64,000 bases of DNA from Pseudofulvibacter geojedonensis (GCF_042675745.1 NZ_JBHTJM010000006.1:124001-188000); one strand, 5' to 3'. Positions 36,594 through 46,656 are shown, numbered from the stretch's first letter. Translations and numbers: made by a program. The notes: generated by a model not told the origin, from the sequence alone.

Positions 36594-37700
36594 TTATTTC
36601 AAATTATTTTTAATTAATTTTTCTACTTCATCAACGATATCACTTGTTGCATTTACTAATGCTAACTGCTTCATATTCCCCCCTAAACTAGACTGCTTAT
36701 TTTTATTACTAATTAATTCCGAAAAAACAGTTTCAAACTGGTCGTCTAACTCCGACTCTTTTACCATAATTGCAGCATTTTCACCAACAATAGCTTGAGC
36801 GTTTTTTGTTTGGTGATCTTCCGATACATTTGGACTTGGAATAAAAATTGTTGGCTTTCCTACAATACACAGCTCAGATACTGAGCTAGCTCCCGCCCTT
36901 GATATAATTATATCTGCTGCTGCATAAGCCAAATCCATTCTGTTTAAAAATGCATGTGTTTGCACCATTGGTTTTTCAGAATGATATTTATATTGTTCAT
37001 AGTACAACTTACCCGTTTGCCAAATTAATTGTACCCCTTCTTTTTCTAAAAAGTCTAATTCTTTTTCTACTAACTGATTAATCCTTCTTGCCCCTAAGCT
37101 CCCTCCTAAAACCAATACGTTTTTTTTAGTTTTATCAAGTTCAAAATGACTTAAAGCTTCTTCTCTTTTACCATCTATCGCCAACAAATCTTGCCTTACT
37201 GGATTACCAGTTTTTATAATTTTATTCTTTGGAAAAAACCTATCTAATCCATCGTAAGCCACACAGATTTTCTTCGCTTTTTTAGACAACAACTTATTTG
37301 TAATTCCAGGAAATGAATTTTGTTCTTGTATTAAAGTAGGTATTCCTTTAGCATTTGCCATATACAATAGAGGCCCACTAGCAAAACCTCCTGTTCCAAT
37401 AACAACATTTGGCTTAAACTTATTTACAATTTTCTTTGCTTTCCACAAACTACTTAGCAATTTAAAAGGAAACAATAGATTGCTTTTTGATACTAACTTT
37501 CGTTGAATACCTGAAATCCATAACCCCTCTATTTCATATCCAGCGCTAGGTACTTTTTCCATCTCCATTCTTCCCTTTGCTCCAACAAATAAAAAATCAG
37601 CATCTGGATACCTTAACTTTAATTCATTTGCAATAGCTATTGCAGGATAAATGTGACCTCCTGTTCCTCCTCCTGATAATATGAATTTTAACTTACTCAT
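36594..37700 (-). CDS. murG: UDP-GlcNAc-undecaprenyl-pyrophosphoryl-MurNAc-pentapeptide transferase
   Basis: 368 residues, GT-B glycosyltransferase making lipid II at the inner face of the membrane. SGGGTGGHIYPAIAIA at the N terminus, VIGTGGFASGPLLY, VLGGSLGARRIN and the donor site SRAGASSVSELC..PTIFIPSPNVSEDHQTKNA are all present. The ftsW stop lies 1 base before its start. Confidence 0.95.
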   Translation of the reverse strand: MSKLKFILSGGGTGGHIYPAIAIANELKLRYPDADFLFVGAKGRMEMEKVPSAGYEIEGLWISGIQRKLVSKSNLLFPFKLLSSLWKAKKIVNKFKPNVVIGTGGFASGPLLYMANAKGIPTLIQEQNSFPGITNKLLSKKAKKICVAYDGLDRFFPKNKIIKTGNPVRQDLLAIDGKREEALSHFELDKTKKNVLVLGGSLGARRINQLVEKELDFLEKEGVQLIWQTGKLYYEQYKYHSEKPMVQTHAFLNRMDLAYAAADIIISRAGASSVSELCIVGKPTIFIPSPNVSEDHQTKNAQAIVGENAAIMVKESELDDQFETVFSELISNKNKQSSLGGNMKQLALVNATSDIVDEVEKLIKNNLK

Positions 37701-37701
37701 T

Positions 37702-38898
37702 TTATATTACTTCACTTAATACATCAAGTGGGTTTTTCTCTTTTTTATTTTTAACCTCCTCTTTAGTTTTATTCTTGGCACTCACACTTAAAATAAGTCC
37801 GAAAGCCAAACAAGTCATCCATATAGAAGTACCTCCAGAGCTTACCAAGGGAAGCGTTTGCCCTGTTACTGGAAATAATTCTACCGCTACAGCCATATTA
37901 ATTAATGCCTGAAATATAATTGGCAAACCAACTCCTGCAACTACTAATTTCCCAAAAAAACTATCGGATTTATTTACCACTACTATCAACCTAAATAACA
38001 ATAGTAAATACAAAAATAAAATTGGTATTGCTCCAAATAACAATCCTAATTCTTCAACTATAATAGCAAAAATAAAATCTGATGATGATTGGGGTAAAAA
38101 ATTCTTTTGCTCACTTTTACCTGGTCCTAATCCAGTTAGCTCACCAGAAGCTATAGCCATTTTAGCCCTTTCTATTTGATAATCTTCTTCTGTATCCTCT
38201 CCATTTGCAAAATTCTCTACTCTACTAATCCATGTTTCAACACGATTAGGAAACGAATCTGGAAAAGCTTTAGCTGTTAACACAAACATAGTTAGCACTA
38301 ACAAACCTGAACCTAATACAATTCCTAAATACTTTAATGGATATCCTCCTAAAAAAGTTAACACCAATACCATCGAAAAAATAATAGCTGCAGTAGAAAA
38401 GTTAGCAGGAAGTATTAATGCTAAAACCACAAAAACCGGTAACCATAACGGCAAAACACTTTCTTTAAAGCTAATAACTTTATCTTTTATTTTAGCTAAA
38501 TATCTAGCTACATAAACCATTAACACTACCGATGCCAAAGTAGATGTTTGGAAAGATACCCCAACAAACGGAACTTGAATCCACCTACTAGCATTAGCCC
38601 CACCAATAGTTGTTCCTTTAGCTAAAGTAAACACTAACAATAAAACTACTAATGGTAAACCTATTAATGAGAGCCCTTTGAAATAATGATAAGGTATTTT
38701 ATGCACGCTATACAAAACAACAAATCCTAAAACTAAGTGTATTGCATGTTTCAACAACAAACCAAAGGTGCTTTTACCATATAAGTATGCTAAATTGCTA
38801 CTAGCACTGTATACTGGTAAAAATGAAAACAAAGCCAATAGTGCTACTATTGCCCAAATTGCTCTATCTCCTTTAATATGTTGTATAATTTTTTGCAT
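37702..38898 (-). CDS. ftsW: Lipid II polymerase FtsW (SEDS family)
   Basis: 398 residues, about ten membrane helices. SEDS features: GIGGANASRW-like loop (TTIGGANASRWIQVP), the long extracytoplasmic loop (ENFANGEDTEEDYQIERAKMAIASGELTG abbreviated here as residues about 220-255) with GPGKSEQKNFLP, and PLVSSGGTSIW near the C terminus. Polymerises septal glycan with the PBP encoded by ftsI in this cluster. Its ATG overlaps the murD stop by one base. Confidence 0.94.
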   Translation of the reverse strand: MQKIIQHIKGDRAIWAIVALLALFSFLPVYSASSNLAYLYGKSTFGLLLKHAIHLVLGFVVLYSVHKIPYHYFKGLSLIGLPLVVLLLVFTLAKGTTIGGANASRWIQVPFVGVSFQTSTLASVVLMVYVARYLAKIKDKVISFKESVLPLWLPVFVVLALILPANFSTAAIIFSMVLVLTFLGGYPLKYLGIVLGSGLLVLTMFVLTAKAFPDSFPNRVETWISRVENFANGEDTEEDYQIERAKMAIASGELTGLGPGKSEQKNFLPQSSSDFIFAIIVEELGLLFGAIPILFLYLLLLFRLIVVVNKSDSFFGKLVVAGVGLPIIFQALINMAVAVELFPVTGQTLPLVSSGGTSIWMTCLAFGLILSVSAKNKTKEEVKNKKEKNPLDVLSEVI

Positions 38899-40232
38899 TA
38901 TAATTTTCTTACTGCCTCTTTAAATTGCCTACCTCTATCTTCGTAATTATCAAATAAATCAAAACTGGCACAAGCAGGAGACAACAATACATTCTCTCCT
39001 TTATCGGCTATTTTATAAGCCATTTTAACGGCTTCTTCCATTGAATCTGTTTCTACCAAAACATCAACCGTACCATTAAAAACATATTTCAACTTTTCAT
39101 TATCTGATCCTAAGCAAATAATAGCTTTTACTTTTTCATTAACCAACGGTAATAACTCAGCATAATCATTTCCTTTGTCAACCCCACCAACAATCCAAAC
39201 AGTTGGCACTTGCATACTATCTAATGCATAAAATGTAGCATTTACATTAGTTGCTTTAGAATCGTTTATATATTGTACATTCTGTATTTTTAACACTTTC
39301 TCTAAACGATGTTCAACTCCTTGAAAATTAGATAAACTTTCTCTAATGGTAGATTTTCTTATTTTTAATAAGTTAGCTACTGCTGCTGCAGCCATAGCGT
39401 TTTTTACATTGTGTTTCCCCTCTAATGCTAAATCTTTAATTGGCATAGTTAACGTCTGTTCTTTAATTGTTAGTTTAATATTGTTATTGTCTATATAAAC
39501 TCCCTGCTCTAATTTTCTTTCTATCGAAAAAGGGATTAGACTTGCTTTTATTTTATTTTCTTTTAAATATTTTTCAATTACCTTATCATCGGCATCATAA
39601 ACCAAATAATCTTTCTCGGTTTGGTTCATGGTTATTCTAAATTTTGATGCGATATAATTTTCAAACTTATAATCGTATCGATCTAAGTGATCTTCAGAAA
39701 TGTTAGTTATTACAGCTACATATGGTTTAAATGTTCTAATTCCGTCTAACTGGAAACTACTTAACTCTAAAACAAAGTTTTGATGGGTCTGACTAGCTAC
39801 TTGTAGCGCAAAACTATCGCCTATATTACCTGCTAAACCAACATTTAACTCATCTTTCAACAAATGGTATGTTAACAAACTTGTTGTTGTTTTTCCATTA
39901 CTTCCGGTTATTCCTACAATAGTCGATTTTGTATATTTAGCTGCAAATTCTATTTCTGAAACAACTTCTACATTATTAACTTTTAATTGCTCAACCAAAG
40001 CCACTTTATCAGGTATACCTGGACTTTTCATTACTACATCTGCATTTAAAATTTTAGCTTCTGTATGCTGTAATTCTTCCCATTCTATTTCATTATCATT
40101 AAGAACTTCTTTGTATTGAGGTTTTATAGCTCCTTTATCAGAAACAAAAACATCAAAACCTTTTTGTTTCCCCAAAACAGCCGTACCAACACCGCTTTCT
40201 CCACCTCCGAGTATGACCAACCTCTTTCTCAA
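38898..40232 (-). CDS. murD: UDP-N-acetylmuramoylalanine-D-glutamate ligase
   Basis: 444 residues from a TTG start directly behind the mraY stop. LVILGGGESGVGTAVL at the N terminus, ATP loop GITGSNGKTTTSLLTYH, NISEDHLDRYD and YINDSKATNVNA are the MurD signatures. Adds D-Glu to UDP-MurNAc-L-Ala. Confidence 0.95.
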   Translation of the reverse strand: MRKRLVILGGGESGVGTAVLGKQKGFDVFVSDKGAIKPQYKEVLNDNEIEWEELQHTEAKILNADVVMKSPGIPDKVALVEQLKVNNVEVVSEIEFAAKYTKSTIVGITGSNGKTTTSLLTYHLLKDELNVGLAGNIGDSFALQVASQTHQNFVLELSSFQLDGIRTFKPYVAVITNISEDHLDRYDYKFENYIASKFRITMNQTEKDYLVYDADDKVIEKYLKENKIKASLIPFSIERKLEQGVYIDNNNIKLTIKEQTLTMPIKDLALEGKHNVKNAMAAAAVANLLKIRKSTIRESLSNFQGVEHRLEKVLKIQNVQYINDSKATNVNATFYALDSMQVPTVWIVGGVDKGNDYAELLPLVNEKVKAIICLGSDNEKLKYVFNGTVDVLVETDSMEEAVKMAYKIADKGENVLLSPACASFDLFDNYEDRGRQFKEAVRKL

Positions 40233-41489
40233 TTATCTTAGTTTTAAAGTTACCACGGTTAACACTCCTAACATGATAGCCACAATCCAAAAGCGATTTA
40301 CAATCTTACTTTCATGCATACCTTTTTTTTGGTAATGATGGTGTAAGGGTGACATTAAAAATATTCTTCTACCCTCTCCATATTTCTTCTTAGTATATTT
40401 AAAGTAACTTACTTGAAGCATAACCGATAGGTTCTCTGCTAAAAACACGCCGCATAAAATTGGAATCAACAATTCTTTTCTTACAGCTATTGCTATAACT
40501 GCAATAATACCTCCTATTGTTAAACTACCCGTGTCTCCCATAAAAACTTGAGCAGGAAACGTATTATACCATAAAAACCCAACTAGTGCACCAGCAAAAG
40601 CGGCAACATATATGGTCATTTCTCCAATTCTTGGTATATACATAATGTTGAGATAATCTGAGAAAATTATATTACCAGAAACCCACGTAAACAAGCCCAG
40701 AACTATTACAGAAATAGCCGAAGTTCCTGCAGCCAAACCATCTATACCGTCTGTTAAATTTGCCCCATTTGAAACTGCTGTAATGATAAAAATCACAACC
40801 GGAATAAAAATTATCCAAGCATAATCTCTTAAACCATCGCCAAAAACAGATAAAATATCTGCATAATCGAATTCATTATCTTTTAAGAACGGAATGGTTG
40901 TTTTAGTAGACTTCTCTTCGGCTTTAAATTCTTTTGAGCTTGGATTATGCAACAAAACCATGCTATTATCTGCACTTACCATGGCAGTTTGAATTTCAAC
41001 AGGCACTTGCTCTTTAATTGTTACATCTTCATGAAAATACAATACAGATCCAACTATTAAACCTAAACCAACTTGACCTAAAACCTTAAACTTACCTTTA
41101 AGACCTTCTTTGTCATTTTTAAATTTCTTAATATAATCATCTATAAAACCAATTGTACCCATCCATAAAGTTGTTACAATTAATAAGATTACATATATAT
41201 TGTCTAACTTGGCAAATAACAAAACAGGTATCAAAGTAGCTATTATAATGATAATTCCTCCCATAGTTGGAGTACCTTGTTTTTCTTTTTGCCCTTCTAA
41301 ACCTAAATCTCTTACTGTTTCACCAATTTGTTGCTTACGCAAGAAGTTGATAATTCGTTTTCCAAATATCATTGATATCAACAATGAAGATATTACAGCC
41401 ATAGCAGCCCTAAAAGAGATGAATTGAAACAATGTAGCCCCCGCTAGTTGATATTGGTTTTCTAAGTATTCGAATAAATAATATAACAT
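40233..41489 (-). CDS. mraY: Phospho-MurNAc-pentapeptide transferase MraY
   Basis: 418 residues against 360 in E. coli. The conserved sites TPTMGGIIII, NLTDGIDGLAAG, VFMGDTGSLTIGG and PLHHHYQKKG are intact. The extra length is an insertion of roughly 60 residues (about 165-225, from TIKEQVPVEIQ to the DILSVFGDGL region) in the extracytoplasmic loop after the fourth helix, a feature I associate with Bacteroidota MraY. Makes lipid I from UDP-MurNAc-pentapeptide. Confidence 0.94.
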   Translation of the reverse strand: MLYYLFEYLENQYQLAGATLFQFISFRAAMAVISSLLISMIFGKRIINFLRKQQIGETVRDLGLEGQKEKQGTPTMGGIIIIIATLIPVLLFAKLDNIYVILLIVTTLWMGTIGFIDDYIKKFKNDKEGLKGKFKVLGQVGLGLIVGSVLYFHEDVTIKEQVPVEIQTAMVSADNSMVLLHNPSSKEFKAEEKSTKTTIPFLKDNEFDYADILSVFGDGLRDYAWIIFIPVVIFIITAVSNGANLTDGIDGLAAGTSAISVIVLGLFTWVSGNIIFSDYLNIMYIPRIGEMTIYVAAFAGALVGFLWYNTFPAQVFMGDTGSLTIGGIIAVIAIAVRKELLIPILCGVFLAENLSVMLQVSYFKYTKKKYGEGRRIFLMSPLHHHYQKKGMHESKIVNRFWIVAIMLGVLTVVTLKLR

Positions 41490-41493
41490 TCGT

Positions 41494-42960
41494 TTATTTG
41501 TTTAGTTTTTCTAGAACTTCTTTAACAATTTTTAAATCATCAAAATCAGTTCTTTCCCCATTTACTTCTTGATATGTTTCATGACCCTTACCTGCTATTA
41601 AAATAATATCGTTAGTTTCTGCTAACTGACAGGCTGTTTTTATAGCTTGTTTCCTATCTGTTATAGACAAGGTTCTATTGTAATATTCTGCAGGAACCCC
41701 TTTCTCCATATCAGATATAATTATACTTGGATCTTCAGACCTAGGATTATCACTTGTAAACAAAGCTTTATTACTCAAAGCCGAGGCTATATGAGCCATT
41801 TTTGGTCTTTTAGTTTTATCTCTATCTCCACCACAACCAACAACTGTTAACAATTGTTCGTTTCCTGTTCTAATATTATTTATTGTTTCTAAAACATTTT
41901 TAAGGGCATCTGGCGTATGAGCATAGTCTACTATTGCTGTTATTTTTTCTTGTTTAGAAACAATGTATTGAAACCTACCACTTACACTTTCTAACAGACT
42001 AATTAATCTTAAATTTTCTGTTTTCTCTAAACCTAACAATTCACCCGTAGCATAAATAGCTAATAAATTATAAGCATTAAAAGAACCGATTAACTTAGTC
42101 CAAACTTCATTCTCATTTATTTTAAGCAATAAACCTGTAAATTGATTTTCTAATATTTGAGCTTTGTAATCTGCATATGATTTTAATGCATAAGTTATTT
42201 TTTGAGCTTTTGTGTTTTGAAGCATTACCTCTCCATTTTTATCATCAGTGTTTACTAAAGCAAAAGCTGATTTTGGCAACTCGTCAAAAAATTTCTTTTT
42301 TACATCTCTATATTCTGCAAATGTGTTATGATAATCTAAATGATCATGAGAAAGATTGGTAAAGACCCCTCCTTTAAAAGTCAACCCTGATGTTCTTTTC
42401 TGATCTATACCATGTGAACTCACTTCCATAAAACAAAACTCCACACCTTCTTCATTCATCAACCCCAAATAACGATTAATAGTTAATGAATCTGGTGTTG
42501 TATGAGTCGCTTTATACTCCTTTTCATCGACCATTATCTTCACCGTAGATAACAGACCTGCTTTATAACCTGCCTTTTTAAACAACTGATACAACAATGA
42601 AGCTATGGTAGTTTTACCATTGGTGCCAGTTACGCCAACTAATTTTAAATTAGTTGATGGACTTCCGTAAAAATTATTTGCCATCATTGCTAATGCTAGA
42701 TTAGCATCTGCTACCTCAACATATGTTACTGAGTCTCTTTTCTCTTGAGGCATATCTTGACAAACCACAACAGAAACTCCAAGCTCTTCAGCTTTACCTA
42801 TATAATCATGCCCATCTACTAAGGTTCCTTTAAGAGCTACAAAAATATCTTTATCTAATATTTTTCTAGAGTCAAATTCAATTTTAGACACCTGAACATC
42901 TGTAGTTCCTACTACTGATTCTATCGCCACCTTATACAATATGTCTTTTAAATTCATCAT
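41494..42960 (-). CDS. murE: UDP-MurNAc-tripeptide synthetase, meso-DAP type
   Basis: 488 residues. ATP loop GVTGTNGKTTIASLLYQL, SSHGIDQKRT, NLSHDHLDYH and the substrate-choice motif DNPR (TSDNPRSEDP), which marks meso-diaminopimelate-adding MurE rather than the Lys-adding form. ATG at 42960 overlaps the ftsI TGA (ATGA), with a second ATG straight behind. Confidence 0.95.
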   Translation of the reverse strand: MMNLKDILYKVAIESVVGTTDVQVSKIEFDSRKILDKDIFVALKGTLVDGHDYIGKAEELGVSVVVCQDMPQEKRDSVTYVEVADANLALAMMANNFYGSPSTNLKLVGVTGTNGKTTIASLLYQLFKKAGYKAGLLSTVKIMVDEKEYKATHTTPDSLTINRYLGLMNEEGVEFCFMEVSSHGIDQKRTSGLTFKGGVFTNLSHDHLDYHNTFAEYRDVKKKFFDELPKSAFALVNTDDKNGEVMLQNTKAQKITYALKSYADYKAQILENQFTGLLLKINENEVWTKLIGSFNAYNLLAIYATGELLGLEKTENLRLISLLESVSGRFQYIVSKQEKITAIVDYAHTPDALKNVLETINNIRTGNEQLLTVVGCGGDRDKTKRPKMAHIASALSNKALFTSDNPRSEDPSIIISDMEKGVPAEYYNRTLSITDRKQAIKTACQLAETNDIILIAGKGHETYQEVNGERTDFDDLKIVKEVLEKLNK

Positions 42961-44942
42961 GATAACTCCAACACTATTTCTTGATTATCCTTAAACACAA
43001 TTCCTTTCTTTAAAGATTGTTTTACCACCTTCCCATTTCCTTTCAACTTAACCCTTAAACCTAAATTTTCTAAAAAGGCTAATGCATCCATCCCACTCAT
43101 ACCGACAACATTTGGTATTTTTTTATATTCTTTTTGACTTTTCTTGTTATAAACAGCATATACTTTTTCTAGCTTATCACTTGGCTTTACCTTTACATTT
43201 ACCTCGTCTACCATTGGAGTATCTGTATAGATTTTTTTAGCAATAGTTTTAAAAACAGGTGCCGCTACTACATTACCGTAATAACCTATGGAGGTATTAG
43301 GTTTATGAATAACCACTATACACGAATACTTTGGTTTATCTGCTGGGAAATAACCTGCAAAAGAGGCCACATAATTCTTATCTGCTTTTTTATTCCCATA
43401 ATCTGTTCTACATGTTCCCGTTTTTCCGGCCATAGAGAATTCTGGACTATAAATATTCTTTGCTGTACCCCTTTCTACCACATTCTTCATCATCTCCTTT
43501 ACCTTTCCAATAGTCTCTGCAGAACAAATCCTAGGATTTAAAATCACCTTATCAAACTTTTCAACAGGTTTATTTTGCTTAAAATCTCTAACTTCTTTCA
43601 CTAATCTTGGCTTTACCATTTCTCCATTATTAGCAATAGCATTATAAAAGGTTAATGTTTGTAGAGGTGTTAAAGAAACTCCGTAACCCCAAGCCATCCA
43701 TTGTAAGGATATACCACTCCAATCTTTATCATTGGGATGTGGGATTTTAGGAACTCCTTCTCCTTTAAATTCTAAACCCAATTGTTCATTAAGCCTCATA
43801 TTGTACAATCTGTTAACAAATGCCTCCGGATTATCTTTAAAGCCTTTCTCTACTATTTTTACCATTCCAGTATTTGACGAAACCTCAAAAGCTCTGGCTG
43901 CAGAAATTTTCCCATAACCACCGTGTCTAGAATCTCTTACCTTATATTTCCCGTAATATGTTAGCACACCATTTTCAGTATCTACCACATAAGAAGAGTC
44001 AATCACTTTACTTTCTAAAGCAGCGACCATAACCATTAACTTAAAAGTAGAGCCTGGCTCATGAGATTCTCCAACCGCATGATTCATTCTTTCTAAATAC
44101 CTCCCTTTACTATTCCTTTGCAGATTAGATATTGCTTTTACCTCTCCTGTTTCGGTTTCCATAACTACTACCGTACCATGATCGGCTTCAAATTTTTCTA
44201 ACTGATTCAACAAAGCATGATGAGCAATATCTTGAATATTAACATCTATAGTAGAAATAACATCTAATCCGTTTTTTGGCTCTTTTTCATTTTCATCATG
44301 AATAGGCTTATACTGTCCTTTTGCTATTTTTTGTTTTAGTCTACTCCCATCTTCTCCTTTTAAAAACAACAAATCGTATGCCCCCTCTATACCTGCTTGT
44401 GACTGAGGCCTTCCTACTGTTCTTCTGGCAATTCCTCCTAGAGGATGCTCTCTAATAGTTCTTTGTTCAACAATAAGCCCTCCTTTATAAGCCCCCAACC
44501 TAAACATAGGAAAACCTCTCACTCTCATATAATCAGAATAGCCTAAATTTCTTGCCACTAACATGTATCTATTTTTAGTTCTCCTAGCCTTCTTAAGCTT
44601 TTCTTTATAATAAGACCTCGACTTACCAAACATAACCGATAGAGAATCACACAACATAGGTAACTCCTTAGAAAAATTATCCTTTGATACTGTAACTGCA
44701 TCAAAACGAATATCATATTTAGGCACTGATGTTGCTAACAAAGAACCATCATCTGCATATATACTCCCTCTGTTTGCTTTTATAACAACCTCCTTATGAG
44801 TTCTTTTCTCTACCAGTTTTCTATAATTATCTCCATCTACATACTGAACATTGAACAATTGAACAGCTATTGCTACAGCAAACATTAAAAATGCCGCCGC
44901 AACAAAATACATTCTATTCAATATGTTCTTTTCTGATGCCAC
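42957..44942 (-). CDS. ftsI: Septal penicillin-binding protein FtsI/PBP3 with PASTA domain
   Basis: 661 residues from a GTG that shares its G with the ftsL TAG. One membrane helix (about 11-30), a dimerisation/pedestal domain, then the transpeptidase with STFK (298-301), SSN (355-357) and KTGT (in MAGKTGTCRTD). The last 50 residues (IPNVVGMSGMDALAFLENLG..) form a PASTA domain. Cross-links septal peptidoglycan with FtsW. Confidence 0.94.
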   Translation of the reverse strand: MASEKNILNRMYFVAAAFLMFAVAIAVQLFNVQYVDGDNYRKLVEKRTHKEVVIKANRGSIYADDGSLLATSVPKYDIRFDAVTVSKDNFSKELPMLCDSLSVMFGKSRSYYKEKLKKARRTKNRYMLVARNLGYSDYMRVRGFPMFRLGAYKGGLIVEQRTIREHPLGGIARRTVGRPQSQAGIEGAYDLLFLKGEDGSRLKQKIAKGQYKPIHDENEKEPKNGLDVISTIDVNIQDIAHHALLNQLEKFEADHGTVVVMETETGEVKAISNLQRNSKGRYLERMNHAVGESHEPGSTFKLMVMVAALESKVIDSSYVVDTENGVLTYYGKYKVRDSRHGGYGKISAARAFEVSSNTGMVKIVEKGFKDNPEAFVNRLYNMRLNEQLGLEFKGEGVPKIPHPNDKDWSGISLQWMAWGYGVSLTPLQTLTFYNAIANNGEMVKPRLVKEVRDFKQNKPVEKFDKVILNPRICSAETIGKVKEMMKNVVERGTAKNIYSPEFSMAGKTGTCRTDYGNKKADKNYVASFAGYFPADKPKYSCIVVIHKPNTSIGYYGNVVAAPVFKTIAKKIYTDTPMVDEVNVKVKPSDKLEKVYAVYNKKSQKEYKKIPNVVGMSGMDALAFLENLGLRVKLKGNGKVVKQSLKKGIVFKDNQEIVLELS

Positions 44943-45253
44943 TACTCTATTACCTTAATTTTTTTTGGTGGTTCTTCTGATGAAACCAAACCCATTGAAA
45001 CTACTTTTTTTGCCACCGAAGATTCAATTTTTAATTGCATTAATACAGATCTTAAGTCTACATGCTCAGAACGAAGCTCCTTTACCTTTTTATCTAATTG
45101 ACTTATTTCATGAACTTTTCTTTCTGCACTATGAGAACTAGCAATCATAACTAAAGCCAACAAACCCAAAAACATAATAAAACGCCAATTTTTAACAGCA
45201 TCTTCGCTCACTAAAAACCTACCTTTTAATATATCTAGAATCCTTTTTTTCAT
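44942..45253 (-). CDS. ftsL: FtsL-like divisome protein
   Basis: 103 residues from the ATG at 45253, which overlaps the rsmH TGA (TGATG); a TTG one codon upstream is the alternative. A membrane helix at about 24-42 (WRFIMFLGLLALVMIASSHSA) is followed by a heptad-like coiled coil (VHEISQLDKKVKELRSEHVDL). Short, weakly conserved, but size and position between rsmH and ftsI are those of FtsL. Confidence 0.85.
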   Translation of the reverse strand: MKKRILDILKGRFLVSEDAVKNWRFIMFLGLLALVMIASSHSAERKVHEISQLDKKVKELRSEHVDLRSVLMQLKIESSVAKKVVSMGLVSSEEPPKKIKVIE

Positions 45254-46152
45254 CAATCTTTAATTCGCTTAGCTATTCTTAATTTTGCACTTCGAGCCCT
45301 ATTGTTAAGCTTGATTTCTTCTTTAGAAGGAACAATCATCTTTCCTACTTTTTTAAAAGGAACAGATATATTCCCATAAAAATCTTTTTCTGGCTCCCCT
45401 TCAAACATCCCACTTCTAATAAATCGCTTAACAAGCCTATCTTCTAAAGAATGGTATGAAATTAAGCTCAACCTGCCTTCTTCATCTAACAACTCAGGCG
45501 TTTGCAATAAAAACTCTTCAATTACCTTTAGCTCTTCATTCACCTCAATTCTAATTCCCTGAAATATTTTAGCTAACACTTTATGCTCTGCATGCTTTGG
45601 CAAAAACCTATCTACAACTTCCTTTAAATCGGCTATCGTTTTTATATCTTCATCTCTAGAATTAACTATTTGCTCTGCTATTGCCTTTGCGTTTGTTAAC
45701 TCTCCATAAACAGAAAACAACCTTCTCAACTCCTCTTCACTATAAGAGTTTACCACATCGTAGGCAGAGTTTTTCATCTTCTTACTCATTCTCATATCCA
45801 AATCAGCATCAAAACGTATTGAAAACCCTCTTCCTGCCTCATCAAATTGATGAGATGAAACCCCAAAATCACCAAGAATACCATCTACTTTTCTAACCCC
45901 ATGAAAACGCAAAAAGCGTTTTATATACCTAAAGTTCTCATGTATCAACACAAATCTTTCATCTTCTATTGCGTTTTTTAACGCATCTTCATCTTGATCA
46001 AAAGCAAACAACCTACCTTTACCACTCAGTCTAGACAATATTTCTCTTGAATGCCCTCCACCTCCAAAAGTCACATCTACATACACTCCATCTGGGTTAA
46101 TATTCAACCCATCTACCGTTTCTTTTAACAATACTGGTTTATGATATTCCAT
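45253..46152 (-). CDS. rsmH: 16S rRNA (cytosine-N4) methyltransferase RsmH
   Basis: 299 residues from the ATG at 46152 (MEYHKPVLLKETVDGL, the usual N terminus); an ATG three codons upstream at 46161 is possible. Overlaps mraZ by 14 bases. VDVTFGGGGHSREIL is the SAM site; GILGDFGVSSHQFDEAGRGFSIRFDADLDMRM and the C-terminal NNRARSAKLRIAKR are characteristic. Methylates C1402 of 16S rRNA. Confidence 0.95.
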   Translation of the reverse strand: MEYHKPVLLKETVDGLNINPDGVYVDVTFGGGGHSREILSRLSGKGRLFAFDQDEDALKNAIEDERFVLIHENFRYIKRFLRFHGVRKVDGILGDFGVSSHQFDEAGRGFSIRFDADLDMRMSKKMKNSAYDVVNSYSEEELRRLFSVYGELTNAKAIAEQIVNSRDEDIKTIADLKEVVDRFLPKHAEHKVLAKIFQGIRIEVNEELKVIEEFLLQTPELLDEEGRLSLISYHSLEDRLVKRFIRSGMFEGEPEKDFYGNISVPFKKVGKMIVPSKEEIKLNNRARSAKLRIAKRIKD

Positions 46153-46612
46153 CAAAATCATCGTTTTTATCTCCCATTACCTCTTCTGCTAATTCAGCAA
46201 AATCTACAGCAGCATCATCTATTGCTTTTTCATATTTACTCTTATCCCACACTTCAACAATATTAACAGATGCAGACAACACTAATTCCTTCTCTAAACC
46301 TGCAAAACCTATTAAATCTTTTGCAACTAAAACCCTTCCTGAAGCATCTACCTCTATCATTTTTACCCCTGCAGTAAACCTCCTTATAAAATCATTATTC
46401 TTTTTATTGAAACGATTTAACTTATTTACCTTTTGCATTAAAGCATTCCATTCATTCATTGGATACAACTCTAAACATTGCTGAAACACAGATCTCTTTA
46501 AAACAAATCCACTTTCCAAAACTGGAGATAATTGTTTTTTTAACGCACTCGGAAGCATCAACCTTCCTTTGGCATCAATTTTACACTCATATGTTCCAAT
46601 TAAGTTAATCAC
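46139..46612 (-). CDS. mraZ: Transcriptional regulator MraZ
   Basis: 157 residues from a GTG start. Two MraZ/AbrB-like repeats: NLIGTYECKIDAKGRLMLPSALK and, from about residue 75, FTAGVKMIEVDASGRVLVAKDLIGFAGL; the DxxGR motif appears in both. MraZ forms rings and binds repeated boxes before its own operon. Exactly such repeats lie at 46657-46686. First gene of the division cluster. Confidence 0.95.
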   Translation of the reverse strand: MINLIGTYECKIDAKGRLMLPSALKKQLSPVLESGFVLKRSVFQQCLELYPMNEWNALMQKVNKLNRFNKKNNDFIRRFTAGVKMIEVDASGRVLVAKDLIGFAGLEKELVLSASVNIVEVWDKSKYEKAIDDAAVDFAELAEEVMGDKNDDFDGIS

Positions 46613-46640
46613 TCACAATAATAATTACGGGAATCTTTTT

Positions 46641-46648
46641 CAAAGATA
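46641..46648 (-). promoter_or_regulatory. Bacteroidota -7 box (TATCTTTG) of the division cluster
   Basis: The minus strand reads TATCTTTG, an exact TAnnTTTG match, 28 bases before the mraZ GTG. The MraZ-box repeats begin 8 bases upstream, so they cover the -33 region. Confidence 0.6.
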
Positions 46649-46656
46649 ACAAGTTT

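Noticed and set aside
31141..46612. Division cluster suspected broken because murF, murB and ddl are missing
   Set aside because: All genes present are intact, and in Flavobacteriaceae murF is, as far as I recall, encoded elsewhere; this looks normal for the group.
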